From Desulfuromonas sp. (GTDB lineage: Bacteria; Desulfobacterota; Desulfuromonadia; Desulfuromonadales; UBA2294), in the NCBI GenBank assembly GCA_002869615.1, contig PKUH01000039.1, forward strand, positions 1 through 38,053: a DNA stretch of 38,053 bases, in the 5' to 3' direction. The notes beneath the pieces were generated by a model. That model was not told the origin of the DNA. It searched no databases and saw nothing but the letters and a program-made list of their open reading frames with translations. The stretch's first letter is position 1. Every line of letters begins with the position of its first letter. A program made the translations under genes and the position numbers. Below, piece by piece: positions 1 to 9,758 of this stretch.

Positions 1-28
1 CCAGAAGATCAGCGTCTATCCGAACTGA
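1..28 (+). CDS. rpmA: 50S ribosomal protein L27, C-terminal end (partial)
   Basis: Only the last eight codons and a TGA stop (26-28) lie in the window. Frame 2 reads QKISVYPN-stop, which resembles the usual C-terminus of L27 in this group (..KKVSVYP..). The gene sits directly upstream of obgE, as is normal for rplU-rpmA-obgE, and a strong terminator follows 25 bases later. The identification rests on this short tail plus position. Confidence 0.7.
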
Positions 29-53
29 TCATCCGGGCTAATCAGACTTATAA

Positions 54-88
54 CGCCCGAAGTCCCTTTGCGGACTTCGGGCGTTTTT
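54..88 (+). terminator. Rho-independent terminator after rpmA
   Basis: A perfect 12-bp stem (54-65 with 72-83, sequence cgcccgaagtcc and its complement) with a 6-nt loop is followed by five T. It ends the ribosomal-protein transcript and separates it from obgE. Confidence 0.93.
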
Positions 89-199
89 CATTTGTACGGA
101 CCGCCAGGACAGGGAATCAGGGGGAATTCTATTAATACCCAATACCCGCGGATCAGAATTTATAATTTTGCAGCATACGGACATCAACATGTCGATAAG

Positions 200-228
200 T
201 TGAATGAATGCCGTCAACACCGTAGAAT
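200..228 (+). promoter_or_regulatory. Candidate sigma-70 promoter for obgE
   Basis: TTGAAT (200-205) and TAGAAT (223-228) are separated by 17 nt. Transcription would start near 235, giving a 5' leader of about 19 nt before the obgE ATG. An own promoter is expected because a terminator lies just upstream. Confidence 0.45.
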
Positions 229-238
229 AGAATCTTAA

Positions 239-1294
<1,056 letters not shown>

Positions 1295-1318
1295 CAACCT
1301 TTTTCGGAGGACGTTAAG

Positions 1319-1348
1319 ATGCCTGAACTCAACCGGTTTTACTTGTGA
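1319..1348 (+). CDS. Possible nine-codon leader peptide upstream of proB
   Basis: A strong Shine-Dalgarno GGAGG (1306-1310) lies 8 nt before ATG 1319, which opens a nine-codon reading frame (MPELNRFYL) ending in TGA at 1346-1348, only 10 nt before the proB ATG. The proB start itself has a poor ribosome-binding site. The arrangement would suit translational coupling, with ribosomes ending the leader and restarting at proB. This is inferred from layout only; the strong site could also be the remnant of an older proB start. Confidence 0.35.
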   Translation: MPELNRFYL

Positions 1349-1358
1349 TTTTAAAGAT

Positions 1359-2480
1359 ATGCGCAAAGAACTTCTGAAATATGTCAAGCGGATCGTCATC
1401 AAGATCGGCAGCGGTGTCATCAGTGATAACGGCGGTCTCGACAGTGCGCTGATCGAAGCGCTCTGCGCCGATGTTGTAGCGCTCTACAATAAAGGCTACG
1501 AGGTCGTGATTGTCTCCTCCGGCGCCGTTGCGGCTGGCAAGGGGGATCTCGGCATCACCGGCCGCCCGGAGACGATACCGCTGCAGCAGGCCGCTGCAGC
1601 CATCGGCCAGAGCCGGCTGATGCGTACCTACAAGGATGCTTTCCGCAAGCATGGCAAAACAGTCGGCCAGATCCTGCTGACCCGTGACGACCTTGCCAAC
1701 CGGCGACGCTTCCTGAATGCCCGCAATACGCTGATGACCCTGCTCGAACACGGCGTGATTGCCGTGGTCAATGAAAACGATTCGGTTGTCGTAGATGAAA
1801 TCAGGTTCGGCGACAACGACAATCTCTCGGCGATGACGACCAATCTGGCTGAAGCGAGCCTGCTGGTGATCATGTCGGACGTCGACGGCCTGTTTGACCG
1901 AAACCCGCATACCGATGACAAGGCAACATTGATCCCGCTGGTTGAGCGGGTCGATGCGAAAATTGAACAGATGGCAGGTGAGTCAGTCACCGCCGTCGGC
2001 ACCGGCGGTATGAACTCGAAAGTCAAGGCCGCAAAGCGGGCCACGCTCTACGGTGTCGGGGTCGCTATTATCAACGGCCGCAGCCCAAACGCCCTGACCC
2101 GCCTGCTCGACGGTGAGGAGATCGGGACCTACTTCCTGCCAGCCAGCAACCGGCTGACCGCCCGCAAACACTGGATCGCCTTTACCAAGAAACCGCGCGG
2201 CAAACTGTTCCTCGATGAAGGCGCCTGCAAGGCCCTGCTTGAACGTGGGAAAAGCCTTCTGCCGTCCGGTATTGCATCAATCGAAGGGGTATTCGACCGG
2301 GGCGATGCAGTCCGGCTTTGCGATCTCGAAGGGAATGAAGTCGCCAAGGGAGTCATTAATTACTCACAATCCGAGCTCGAAAAAATCAAAGGAGAGAATA
2401 CGACCCGGATCGAAACGATTCTCGGCTACAAATACAGCGATGAGGTTGTGCACCGCGACAACATGGTGCTAAACAACTGA
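1359..2480 (+). CDS. proB: Glutamate 5-kinase
   Basis: First step of proline synthesis: ATP-dependent phosphorylation of glutamate to glutamyl 5-phosphate. The 373-residue protein has an amino-acid kinase domain (KIGSGV near residue 15, SSGAVAAG, NENDSV, FGDNDNLSA, VGTGGM) and a C-terminal PUA domain (from about residue 280, with LLPSGI and GDAV). ATG 1359 is chosen because MRKELLKYVKRIVIKIGSG matches the family N-terminus; the frame is open back to 1230, inside obgE, but that extension looks unrelated. The nearest strong Shine-Dalgarno belongs to a short leader frame ending 10 nt upstream. proA follows after a repeat element. Confidence 0.95.
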   Translation: MRKELLKYVKRIVIKIGSGVISDNGGLDSALIEALCADVVALYNKGYEVVIVSSGAVAAGKGDLGITGRPETIPLQQAAAAIGQSRLMRTYKDAFRKHGKTVGQILLTRDDLANRRRFLNARNTLMTLLEHGVIAVVNENDSVVVDEIRFGDNDNLSAMTTNLAEASLLVIMSDVDGLFDRNPHTDDKATLIPLVERVDAKIEQMAGESVTAVGTGGMNSKVKAAKRATLYGVGVAIINGRSPNALTRLLDGEEIGTYFLPASNRLTARKHWIAFTKKPRGKLFLDEGACKALLERGKSLLPSGIASIEGVFDRGDAVRLCDLEGNEVAKGVINYSQSELEKIKGENTTRIETILGYKYSDEVVHRDNMVLNN

Positions 2481-2510
2481 CAGGATTAATACCTGGCAAA
2501 GGTCGCCGCG

Positions 2511-2711
2511 CAGGCACCATGAAAAAATTAACGGAGAGCCGGAGAGAGACAGAGAAAACGAGAACTTCATAAGAAAAAAACCTGCTTATTGGTTCTTCTA
2601 CCGCCATAATCTTCCGGTTTTGATCTTACCATGAGAGTCTGATTTTTCTCTCCATCTCAGCGTCTCTCCGTTAAAAAAATCTTGACCTTCTCGCTGTCCT
2701 TGGTGCCTTAG
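2511..2711. repeat. Imperfect inverted-repeat element between proB and proA
   Basis: Two arms pair across the proB-proA gap: ttaacggagag (2528-2538) with ctctccgttaa (2664-2674), and outside them aggcaccat (2512-2520) with tggtgcct (2701-2708). The arms have the flavour of the widespread 'accacggagacacggag' type intergenic repeats. No reading frame is convincing. It may be a small non-autonomous element that split a once tighter proBA operon. Confidence 0.5.
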
Positions 2712-2774
2712 TAGCAACAAGCATTTTTCTGGAAAACAACTAGTACCGTATTGATTCACGGGGAGATCATAACA

Positions 2775-4031
2775 ATGAGTCTCGAAAAAGAAATAAAGCA
2801 ACTGGCACGGGAAGCCCGTGCAGCCTCGCATATCCTGGCGGCTCTTTCGACAACGGTCAAGAACGAGCTGTTGCAGCAGATGGCGAGTGCCCTTGAGCAG
2901 AACAGGAGCAGCCTGATTTCCGAAAACGAAAAGGATCTCGCGGCGGCGCACGACCGGGGTCTTTCGACCGCGATGATCGATCGTCTCGTCCTTGACGAGG
3001 ACCGGATCAAGGGAATGGCCGACGGTCTGCGCGAGGTCGCCGAACTGCCCGACCCGGTCGGTGAAATAACCGGCATCTGGCGTCGCCCGAGCGGCATCGA
3101 AGTCGGGCGCATGCGGATTCCGCTCGGCGTGATCGGCATCATTTATGAATCCCGACCGAACGTCACCGCCGATGCCGCCGGACTCTGCCTGAAGAGTGGC
3201 AACGCCGTGGTTCTGCGTGGCGGATCGGAGGCCATTCACTCCAACAACGCCATCGGCCGGATTTTGCAGCAGCAGCTCGAAACGCTGGGCCTGCCGAAGG
3301 CGGCAGTACAGGTCATCATGACGACCGACCGCAACGCCGTCAACGTGCTGCTCGAACAGGAGGAGTATATCGACCTTATCATCCCGCGCGGCGGCGAAGG
3401 CCTGATCCGCTTTGTCAGCGACAACTCGCGCATCCCGGTGATCAAACATTACAAGGGGGTCTGTCACACCTTTGTCGATGCCAGCGCCGACTTTGAAATG
3501 GCCGAATCGATCTGCATCAATGCCAAAGTCCAGCGCCCCGGCGTCTGCAATTCAATGGAGACCCTGCTGATCCACAAGGATATTGCCGAAACCTTTGTGC
3601 CACGCATTGTTGCGGCGATGCAAAAAAACGGGGTTGAGCTGCGGGGCTGCCCGCTTACCCGGGAGTTCGCACCGGATCTGAAAGAAGCAACCGAGGAGGA
3701 CTGGTACGCCGAGTTTCTCGACCTGATTCTTGCCGTCCGGGTCGTTGCAGACATGGCACAGGCAATCGAACACATCCAGACCTACAGTTCGCTGCATACC
3801 GAGGTCATTATCACCAGCGACTACAGCAATTCACAGGAATTTCTGCGCAAAGTCAACTCGAGTGTCGTCATGGTCAACGCCTCATCCCGCTTCTCCGACG
3901 GCAACCAGTTCGGGCTCGGTGCCGAAATCGGCATTTCGACAACCAAGCTCCACTCCTTCGGCCCGATGGGACTGGAAGACCTGACAACCCGCAAGTTCAT
4001 CGTCCTTGGCGATGGCCAGATAAGAACATAA
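2775..4031 (+). CDS. proA: Gamma-glutamyl phosphate reductase
   Basis: Second step of proline synthesis: NADPH-dependent reduction of glutamyl 5-phosphate to glutamate semialdehyde. The 418-residue protein belongs to the aldehyde dehydrogenase superfamily, with the PLGVIGIIYESRPNVT block near residue 115, IPRGGEGLI, and the catalytic cysteine in QRPGVCNSMETLL. It ends in the usual GLEDLTTRKFIVLG block. The ATG at 2775 (MSLEKEIKQL) is preceded by GGGGAG at a suitable distance, so it is preferred to the in-frame start 24 nt upstream. It is separated from proB by a repeat-bearing gap of about 290 nt. Confidence 0.96.
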   Translation: MSLEKEIKQLAREARAASHILAALSTTVKNELLQQMASALEQNRSSLISENEKDLAAAHDRGLSTAMIDRLVLDEDRIKGMADGLREVAELPDPVGEITGIWRRPSGIEVGRMRIPLGVIGIIYESRPNVTADAAGLCLKSGNAVVLRGGSEAIHSNNAIGRILQQQLETLGLPKAAVQVIMTTDRNAVNVLLEQEEYIDLIIPRGGEGLIRFVSDNSRIPVIKHYKGVCHTFVDASADFEMAESICINAKVQRPGVCNSMETLLIHKDIAETFVPRIVAAMQKNGVELRGCPLTREFAPDLKEATEEDWYAEFLDLILAVRVVADMAQAIEHIQTYSSLHTEVIITSDYSNSQEFLRKVNSSVVMVNASSRFSDGNQFGLGAEIGISTTKLHSFGPMGLEDLTTRKFIVLGDGQIRT

Positions 4032-4099
4032 AGGAAAGAGAAGCCGGGAGTAAGGTATCAGCACCCTTGTCACCTCACTCCAGACTCTCGATACGCCCC

Positions 4100-4744
4100 A
4101 TGAAAACCGGCATTCTCGGCGGTACATTCAATCCGATCCACAAGGCACATCTGGCGATCGCCGAAGTGAGTATGCGCCGCTGCGGCCTCGATCGCATCCT
4201 TTTCCTACCGGCCGCAATTCCGCCCCACAAGGAGATCGCCGCCAACGTCAGCTTTACCCACCGCATGACGATGGTCGCCCTCGCCACCGCCGACACCCCG
4301 GAGTTCATCTGCAGCGACCTCGAAGCAAAGCGCCAGGGTGCCAGCTTTTCAGTCGACACCCTCGCCCAGCTCCGGGATCTCTACCCCGGGGACGAACTCT
4401 ACTTCATCATCGGGCTTGACTCCTTTCGTGACATCACGACCTGGAAAAACTACCAGCGACTTTTCGAGCTCTCGAACATTATTGTTGCCGGGCGCCCGGG
4501 TCCGGGCGCCGAAGCCCCGGAAAAGCTCCTCCCCGTTGCCATCAAAGACGACTTCTGCTATGATGAAAGATCGTTGAAATTACGACATAAATCAGGGCAT
4601 CAGCTGATTTTTATCATCGAAACAAAATTCGATATTTCTTCGACCGGGGTTCGAAAAAAAGTGGCTGAAGGGTTGCCGATCGAAGCCGAAGTTCCGACGG
4701 CGGTCATCGACTATATTGAACAGAACAATCTCTACCGCGAGTAA
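4100..4744 (+). CDS. nadD: Nicotinate-nucleotide adenylyltransferase
   Basis: Joins nicotinate mononucleotide and ATP to make deamido-NAD in NAD synthesis. The 214-residue protein shows the nucleotidyltransferase motif GGTFNPIHKAH at the N-terminus and the closing ISSTGVR motif near residue 190. ATG 4100 gives MKTGILGGTFNPIH, the normal family start; an in-frame ATG 33 nt upstream would add an unrelated extension. It precedes rsfS by 15 nt, the common nadD-rsfS-rlmH order. Confidence 0.95.
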   Translation: MKTGILGGTFNPIHKAHLAIAEVSMRRCGLDRILFLPAAIPPHKEIAANVSFTHRMTMVALATADTPEFICSDLEAKRQGASFSVDTLAQLRDLYPGDELYFIIGLDSFRDITTWKNYQRLFELSNIIVAGRPGPGAEAPEKLLPVAIKDDFCYDERSLKLRHKSGHQLIFIIETKFDISSTGVRKKVAEGLPIEAEVPTAVIDYIEQNNLYRE

Positions 4745-4759
4745 GTAAGAGGAGACCAC

Positions 4760-5140
4760 TTGAAAGCAGACGAACAGGCCCGGCTATGCGCCGAATGTGC
4801 GCTCGACAAAAAGGCCTTCAACCTCAAATTGTTACAGGTCAGCGGGATATCATCCCTGACCGATTACATACTGATTGCTTCCGGACGATCCGACCGCCAG
4901 GTTCAGGCTATTGCCGAAGGGGTCAGGATTGATATGAAAAAGAAGTACGGGATCGAACCTCTGGCGATCGAAGGTGTCAACGAGGGTCGTTGGGTTCTGC
5001 TCGATTATGGCGACGTTATGGTCCACGCCTTCCAGGAACCGGTGCGCGAGTTCTACGATCTCGAGGGACTCTGGTGCGACGCGCCGGAAATAGACTTGAG
5101 CCAACTGACTGAGCCCGGAAAAGCTGCCGCCGAATTGTGA
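4760..5140 (+). CDS. rsfS: Ribosomal silencing factor RsfS
   Basis: Binds ribosomal protein L14 and blocks joining of the subunits when nutrients are short. The 126-residue product has the family core: SDYI-like region (TDYILIASGRSDRQVQAIA), GVNEGRWVLLDYGDVMVHAF and FYDLEGLW. The start is TTG at 4760, with GAGGAG about 6 nt upstream. Its stop overlaps the rlmH start by 4 nt (GTGA), suggesting coupled translation. Confidence 0.95.
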   Translation: MKADEQARLCAECALDKKAFNLKLLQVSGISSLTDYILIASGRSDRQVQAIAEGVRIDMKKKYGIEPLAIEGVNEGRWVLLDYGDVMVHAFQEPVREFYDLEGLWCDAPEIDLSQLTEPGKAAAEL

Positions 5141-5613
5141 AGATTTCACTGCTCTGTATCGGCAAACTCTCCGCAGGCTGGCTCCAGGAGGGGGCGGGGG
5201 ATTATCAGAAAAGGCTCCAACGCTACCTGCCGATCGGGATTGAGGAGCTGAAAGAGCATAAGGCGGGCGGAAAAAAAGCCGATACTCGTAAAATTATTCA
5301 GCAGGAGGGCTCGCATCTGCTTGCCAGAGTGCCACGGGGAGCCTATACTGTTGCACTTGATGAACAGGGAGAGCTTTTCAGTTCGGAAGACCTGGCCGGC
5401 TTTATCGACCGGCACATGGTTGATGGAACGCCGGAGATCACGTTTATTATCGGCGGTGCATACGGACTGAGCGACGACGTTAAACAGGCCGCCCGGGTAA
5501 AGATGTCGCTGACACCGATGACGCTGACGCACCAGATGGCGCGCGTCTTACTGCTTGAACAGTTGTATCGGGGCATGACGATCCTGCGCAACGAACCATA
5601 CCACAACCGCTGA
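5137..5613 (+). CDS. rlmH: 23S rRNA (pseudouridine-1915-N3) methyltransferase RlmH
   Basis: SPOUT methyltransferase that modifies pseudouridine 1915 in helix 69 of 23S rRNA. The 158-residue product starts with GTG overlapping the rsfS stop. Typical features are VALDEQGELFSSEDLA, the SAM-binding FIIGGAYGL, and the C-terminal LLLEQLYRGMTILRNEPYHNR-like tail. The tail has an extra Asn in the usual YH(R/K) ending. It is cotranscribed with nadD and rsfS. Confidence 0.96.
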   Translation: MKISLLCIGKLSAGWLQEGAGDYQKRLQRYLPIGIEELKEHKAGGKKADTRKIIQQEGSHLLARVPRGAYTVALDEQGELFSSEDLAGFIDRHMVDGTPEITFIIGGAYGLSDDVKQAARVKMSLTPMTLTHQMARVLLLEQLYRGMTILRNEPYHNR

Positions 5614-5627
5614 ACAGGAAAGATTTA

Positions 5628-5981
5628 ATGAAAAAGAAAGATGTTGAAAAAGCAAAAAAGATGCTTTTACAGATGCGCCGTGAGGTAACCAGCGAGGTCC
5701 AGGAGAACTATGCCGCATCGCGTGAAATCGGCCAGAGCAACCTGCCCGATCTGGCCGACGTTTCGAGCAATGCCTACAGCCGGGAGATGCTGCTCAACCT
5801 GACCGACGCCCAGCACCGGAAACTCAAGGATATTGATGCCGCTCTGGAGCGCCTGGAAAATGACGAATACGGAATCTGTGCCAGCTGTGGTGACGATATC
5901 GCCCCGCGCCGCATGGAAGTCCGGCCTTTTTCCCGTTACTGTATTGAATGTAAAACCGATATCGAAAAATTTGGCGAATAA
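5628..5981 (+). CDS. DksA/TraR-type zinc-finger protein
   Basis: Small transcription factor of the DksA/TraR family, which acts through the secondary channel of RNA polymerase. The 117 residues contain a coiled coil (about 1-75) and a four-cysteine zinc finger CASC-x17-CIEC near the C-terminus. The usual acidic tip DxxDxA of DksA is replaced by PDLADVSS, so function as a full DksA is not assured. RBS AGGAAAG lies upstream of ATG. Same strand as rlmH (14 nt gap) and lapB (48 nt gap). Confidence 0.88.
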   Translation: MKKKDVEKAKKMLLQMRREVTSEVQENYAASREIGQSNLPDLADVSSNAYSREMLLNLTDAQHRKLKDIDAALERLENDEYGICASCGDDIAPRRMEVRPFSRYCIECKTDIEKFGE

Positions 5982-6029
5982 ACTGCCTGCCTCGGTTCCC
6001 CCGAACCGGGCCGCCCTGGAGAGACTCCC

Positions 6030-7400
6030 ATGATAATCGTCTTCCTCTTTTTTATTGCTCTTGTTGCCTTCTGCGCTGCGATTCTCTATCTGATGAATCT
6101 CAACCCCGGCGATGTGACTATCTTTCTGGCTTCCGATTTCAGTTTCAATTCGCCGATCACCTTTATCCTGCTCGGTTCAATTCTGCTCGGGATCCTGCTC
6201 GGCCTCGGAGTCAATTTCTTCACGCTCATCGGCCACTCCCTGACCCAGTGGCGCCGCGACCGCAAGGAGAAAAAGCTTCAGGAAGTTGGTGCCATTTACC
6301 GGGAAGGAGTCGGTCGCCTGCTGTCGGGAGACATCAAGAAGGCTCACAGCCTGCTGCAAAAAGCTCTCGACAAGGATCCGGTCCGGATTGAGGCCTATAT
6401 CGCCATGGCCAGTGTTTATTTCCAGGAAGGCCGCAGTGAGGAAGGCACCAACCTTCTTCTCAAGGCGAAAAATATTGATCCGAAAAGTCTCGAAGTCCTG
6501 TTCAAACTGGCGACGTCTTATGAAGAAACGGGTAACGATGATGAAGCGGCCGCCGCCTATCAGGATATTCTGAACATTGAAAAGGATAACCGCAAGGCGC
6601 TGCGGGCCCTGCGTGAACTCCACATCAAACATGGCCGCTGGCCCGAGGCTCTCGACTTGCAGAAAAAGGTTCTCAAGGTCGGCCCCGGCAGCAATCGTCT
6701 CAACGAAGAGAAGAAGAAACTACTTTCGCTCCGCTATGAAGTGGCGCACAACTCCCTGGATGGCGATGAGATTGACCAGGCCAAGAGCACCTTTAAGGAA
6801 ATCATCCGTGAAGACGCCGAATTCACCCCGGCGCGGGTCTCTCTCGGTGACGCCTATCTTAAACAGAATCGGGCTGACGACGCGGTCAAGGTCTGGCAGG
6901 ACGGCTACCTGGCCCTTGGCAAGTCGGTTTTTCTTTCCCGACTTGAGGACTTTTATCTCAATGCCGAGGATCCCTCGACCCTGCTCGGAATTTACAAATC
7001 CTTCCTCGATCAGCGCGACAACGATTTGATCCTGCGTCTCTTCTATGGCAAACTCTGCCTCCGACTGGAGATGGTCGACGAAGCCCTGGAGCAACTTTAT
7101 GCGGTCGAAAGCGCCGGTGTCGAAACGCCGCAGCTCCACCTGCTGCTGGCTGAAGCACACCGCCGCCGCAACCGGATTGACGAATCAGTTGATCAATACA
7201 AGAAGGCTCTCGGCGTTGATGGCCGTCTGCGCATTAACTATGTCTGCGACACCTGCAGTGCAATCGCCGAGGAATGGAAGAGCCGCTGTGGCAGTTGCGG
7301 CAGTTGGGGCAGTTTCAGCGTCGCCGGCCGACAGCAGATACTCAGCGCGCTGACCACCCGGGATGATGCCCGGCCGATTCATCACGGCGAACGGAAATGA
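6030..7400 (+). CDS. lapB: LapA-LapB-like membrane-anchored TPR protein with rubredoxin-type metal domain
   Basis: Resembles LapB/YciM, which in enterobacteria controls LPS synthesis by steering LpxC degradation. The 456 residues comprise two N-terminal membrane segments (about 2-25 and 40-70) separated by a short NPGDVTIFL-type region that looks like the LapA (DUF1049) domain, then a run of TPR repeats (about 85-390), then a metal-binding domain with two CxxC pairs (CDTC, CGSC) as in LapB. E. coli encodes LapA and LapB separately, so this looks like a fusion. The stop overlaps the gpmI start (ATGA, 7397-7400). The role in LPS control is inferred from family. Confidence 0.85.
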   Translation: MIIVFLFFIALVAFCAAILYLMNLNPGDVTIFLASDFSFNSPITFILLGSILLGILLGLGVNFFTLIGHSLTQWRRDRKEKKLQEVGAIYREGVGRLLSGDIKKAHSLLQKALDKDPVRIEAYIAMASVYFQEGRSEEGTNLLLKAKNIDPKSLEVLFKLATSYEETGNDDEAAAAYQDILNIEKDNRKALRALRELHIKHGRWPEALDLQKKVLKVGPGSNRLNEEKKKLLSLRYEVAHNSLDGDEIDQAKSTFKEIIREDAEFTPARVSLGDAYLKQNRADDAVKVWQDGYLALGKSVFLSRLEDFYLNAEDPSTLLGIYKSFLDQRDNDLILRLFYGKLCLRLEMVDEALEQLYAVESAGVETPQLHLLLAEAHRRRNRIDESVDQYKKALGVDGRLRINYVCDTCSAIAEEWKSRCGSCGSWGSFSVAGRQQILSALTTRDDARPIHHGERK

Positions 7401-8941
7401 CACAGGGAGACCGCAAACGCCCCGTTGTCCTGACAATCCTCGACGGCTGGGGCTACAACCCTGCCTGCAAGAACAATGCAGTCTGTCTGGCCAACACCCC
7501 CAACCTTGATGCCCTGTTCGCCCGCTACCCACACGTTCTGATCGGTGCTTCCGGCCACGACGTTGGACTCCCGGAAGGCCAGATGGGTAATTCGGAAGTT
7601 GGCCATCTCAACCTCGGGGCCGGCCGGATTGTCTACCAGGACCTGACCAGAATCGGCCTGAGCATTGAAGATGGCAGCCTCTTCGAAAACCCGGTCCTTG
7701 GCACCTCCCTCAAAAAACTGAAGGAGAACGGCGGCAAGCTGCACCTGATCGGCCTGCTTTCCGATGGCGGTGTCCACTCACACAACAGCCATCTTTACGC
7801 CCTGGTCAAGATGGCAGCTGATGCCGGCATAGACGAGATCTGCATTCACCCTTTCCTCGACGGCCGCGACACCCCGCCGAAAAGCGGGATCAACTACCTG
7901 CAGCAGCTTGAAAATGAACTGAGTCGGATCGGCAGCGGCCGCATCAGCACCATCATCGGACGTTTCTACGCAATGGATCGGGACAACCGCTGGGACCGGG
8001 TTGAACGGGCCTATCGGGCGATGACCGAGGGGACCGAAAACCCGGCTGCCTCAAGTGCCGAAGCAATTACCGAAGCCTACGCCGCCGATCAGACCGATGA
8101 ATTCGTCGAACCACGCACAATCCAAAACGACAACGCGCCGACCGGTCTTGTCGATGACGGTGATGCGATTATTTTTTTCAACTTCCGCGCCGACCGGGCC
8201 CGGGAAATCACCCGCTGTTTCACGGAAAAGGATTTCACCGGCTTTGTTCGGAACAAAACACCGCAACTCGTTGACTACGTCTGCCTGACCGAATACGACG
8301 AGACCTTTAATCTGCCGGTTGCCTTTCCACCGGAACAGCTGACCCATATTCTTGGTGAGATTATTGCCGATGCCGGAATGAAACAGCTGCGGATAGCCGA
8401 AACGGAAAAATACGCGCATATCACCTTTTTCTTCAACGGTGGACGGGAAGAACCCTTTGTCAATGAAGACCGCGCCCTGATTCCCTCGCCACAAGAGGTT
8501 TCGACCTACTACCAGAAACCGGCCATGAGTGCGGTTGAAGTCACTGACGAAATGGTCAGAAGGGTCGAATCGGCCAACTACGATCTGATTGTTCTCAATT
8601 TTGCCAATCCCGACATGGTCGGTCACACCGGCATTCTCGAGGCAGCGGTGACGGCGATGGAAACCGTCGATAAAAGTGTCGGCCGGGTGGTCGAAGCGGT
8701 GCTCGCAGCCGGCGGCGAACTCCTGATTACCGCCGATCACGGCAACTGTGAACAGATGGCCGACCAGGCCGGCCAGCCGCATACGGCGCATACGACCAAT
8801 CCGGTCTCCCTGCTTCTGGTTGGCCATTCCGATCCGGTCGAACTCAAACCGGGCATCCTCGCCGATATTGCTCCGACCCTGCTTGATCTGATCGGTCTCG
8901 ACAAGCCGGCGGAGATGACAGGAAAAAGCCTGATCAGCTGA
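7397..8941 (+). CDS. gpmI: 2,3-bisphosphoglycerate-independent phosphoglycerate mutase
   Basis: Interconverts 3- and 2-phosphoglycerate in glycolysis and gluconeogenesis with two Mn ions. The 514-residue protein fits the family length. Asp in [10 protein letters not shown] (near residue 16) and Ser66 in [14 protein letters not shown] are the metal ligand and phosphorylated serine; [18 protein letters not shown], the NPDMVGHTG block and [11 protein letters not shown] complete the alkaline-phosphatase-like metal site. It overlaps the preceding gene by 4 nt and has no strong ribosome-binding site of its own, which suggests translational coupling. Confidence 0.97.
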   Translation: MTQGDRKRPVVLTILDGWGYNPACKNNAVCLANTPNLDALFARYPHVLIGASGHDVGLPEGQMGNSEVGHLNLGAGRIVYQDLTRIGLSIEDGSLFENPVLGTSLKKLKENGGKLHLIGLLSDGGVHSHNSHLYALVKMAADAGIDEICIHPFLDGRDTPPKSGINYLQQLENELSRIGSGRISTIIGRFYAMDRDNRWDRVERAYRAMTEGTENPAASSAEAITEAYAADQTDEFVEPRTIQNDNAPTGLVDDGDAIIFFNFRADRAREITRCFTEKDFTGFVRNKTPQLVDYVCLTEYDETFNLPVAFPPEQLTHILGEIIADAGMKQLRIAETEKYAHITFFFNGGREEPFVNEDRALIPSPQEVSTYYQKPAMSAVEVTDEMVRRVESANYDLIVLNFANPDMVGHTGILEAAVTAMETVDKSVGRVVEAVLAAGGELLITADHGNCEQMADQAGQPHTAHTTNPVSLLLVGHSDPVELKPGILADIAPTLLDLIGLDKPAEMTGKSLIS

Positions 8942-8969
8942 TCTGCCTGTACAATCCGGAGGGGGGAAA

Positions 8970-9707
8970 ATGGCGGCCATTAAACTGCTGCGGCAAAGCG
9001 TTATTGACCTCTTCAATTACCTGCTGCCACCGGCCTGTGCCCTCTGCCTGGCGCGTCTTGAACCGCCCGACCCCGACCACTTCTGTTCCGTCTGTACCGA
9101 ACAGATTCCCGAACTTGGCAAGGCCCGCTGTCCCCATTGCGCCCTGCCATATCCCGCTCCGGAAAACCCGGCCCATCTCTGCAAAACCTGCCTTACGGAA
9201 AAACGGCCGCTATTTTCCGGAGTGACTGCCATCGGTCGTTATGACGGACTGTTGCGCGAGGCGGTTCATCGTCTGAAATACCGGGGCGATATCAATCTCG
9301 ACCGCCCCCTCGCCAATCTGCTCGTGCGCAGGTTGCGCCAGGACAAGGTCAGGGCGACCATCGCGATTCCGGTTCCGCTGCATGCGAGCAAGACCCGGCA
9401 ACGAGGGTATAATCAGTCGGCCCTGCTGGCGACACGTATCGGTCGCCGCCTTGACATTCCGGTAGCAACCGACCTCCTCGCCCGGCATCGGCCCGGTCTG
9501 CCGCAACAGCAGCTCGCTGCCGCCGACCGGATCGACAACATCAAGGGTGCCTTTGCCCTGCGTCGTCCGGTCGATGGTGAAGATATCCTGCTGATTGACG
9601 ATGTTATGACAACCGGAGCAACCGCCCGGGAATGCGCCAGAGTCCTTGGCGCCGGCGGGGCAGCATCGGTTCACCTGGCGATTCTCGCCCGGGCACCGCT
9701 GAAATAA
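8970..9707 (+). CDS. ComF family phosphoribosyltransferase-like protein
   Basis: ComF-type protein, linked to DNA uptake or processing in competent bacteria though its biochemical role is unsettled. The 245 residues have an N-terminal double zinc finger (CALC, CSVC, CPHC, CKTC between about 21 and 75) and a PRTase domain ending in the PRPP-binding motif LLIDDVMTTGATA. A strong GGAGGGGGG lies before ATG 8970. It follows gpmI by 28 nt on the same strand. Confidence 0.9.
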   Translation: MAAIKLLRQSVIDLFNYLLPPACALCLARLEPPDPDHFCSVCTEQIPELGKARCPHCALPYPAPENPAHLCKTCLTEKRPLFSGVTAIGRYDGLLREAVHRLKYRGDINLDRPLANLLVRRLRQDKVRATIAIPVPLHASKTRQRGYNQSALLATRIGRRLDIPVATDLLARHRPGLPQQQLAAADRIDNIKGAFALRRPVDGEDILLIDDVMTTGATARECARVLGAGGAASVHLAILARAPLK

Positions 9708-9758
9708 ATGAGTTAAAACTAACAATTCATTATGCTACATTGTTCTGAGGAGTCTTGT

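Noticed and set aside
8051-9016. 321-codon minus-strand frame under gpmI
   Set aside because: Antisense shadow of gpmI, whose own motifs are unambiguous.
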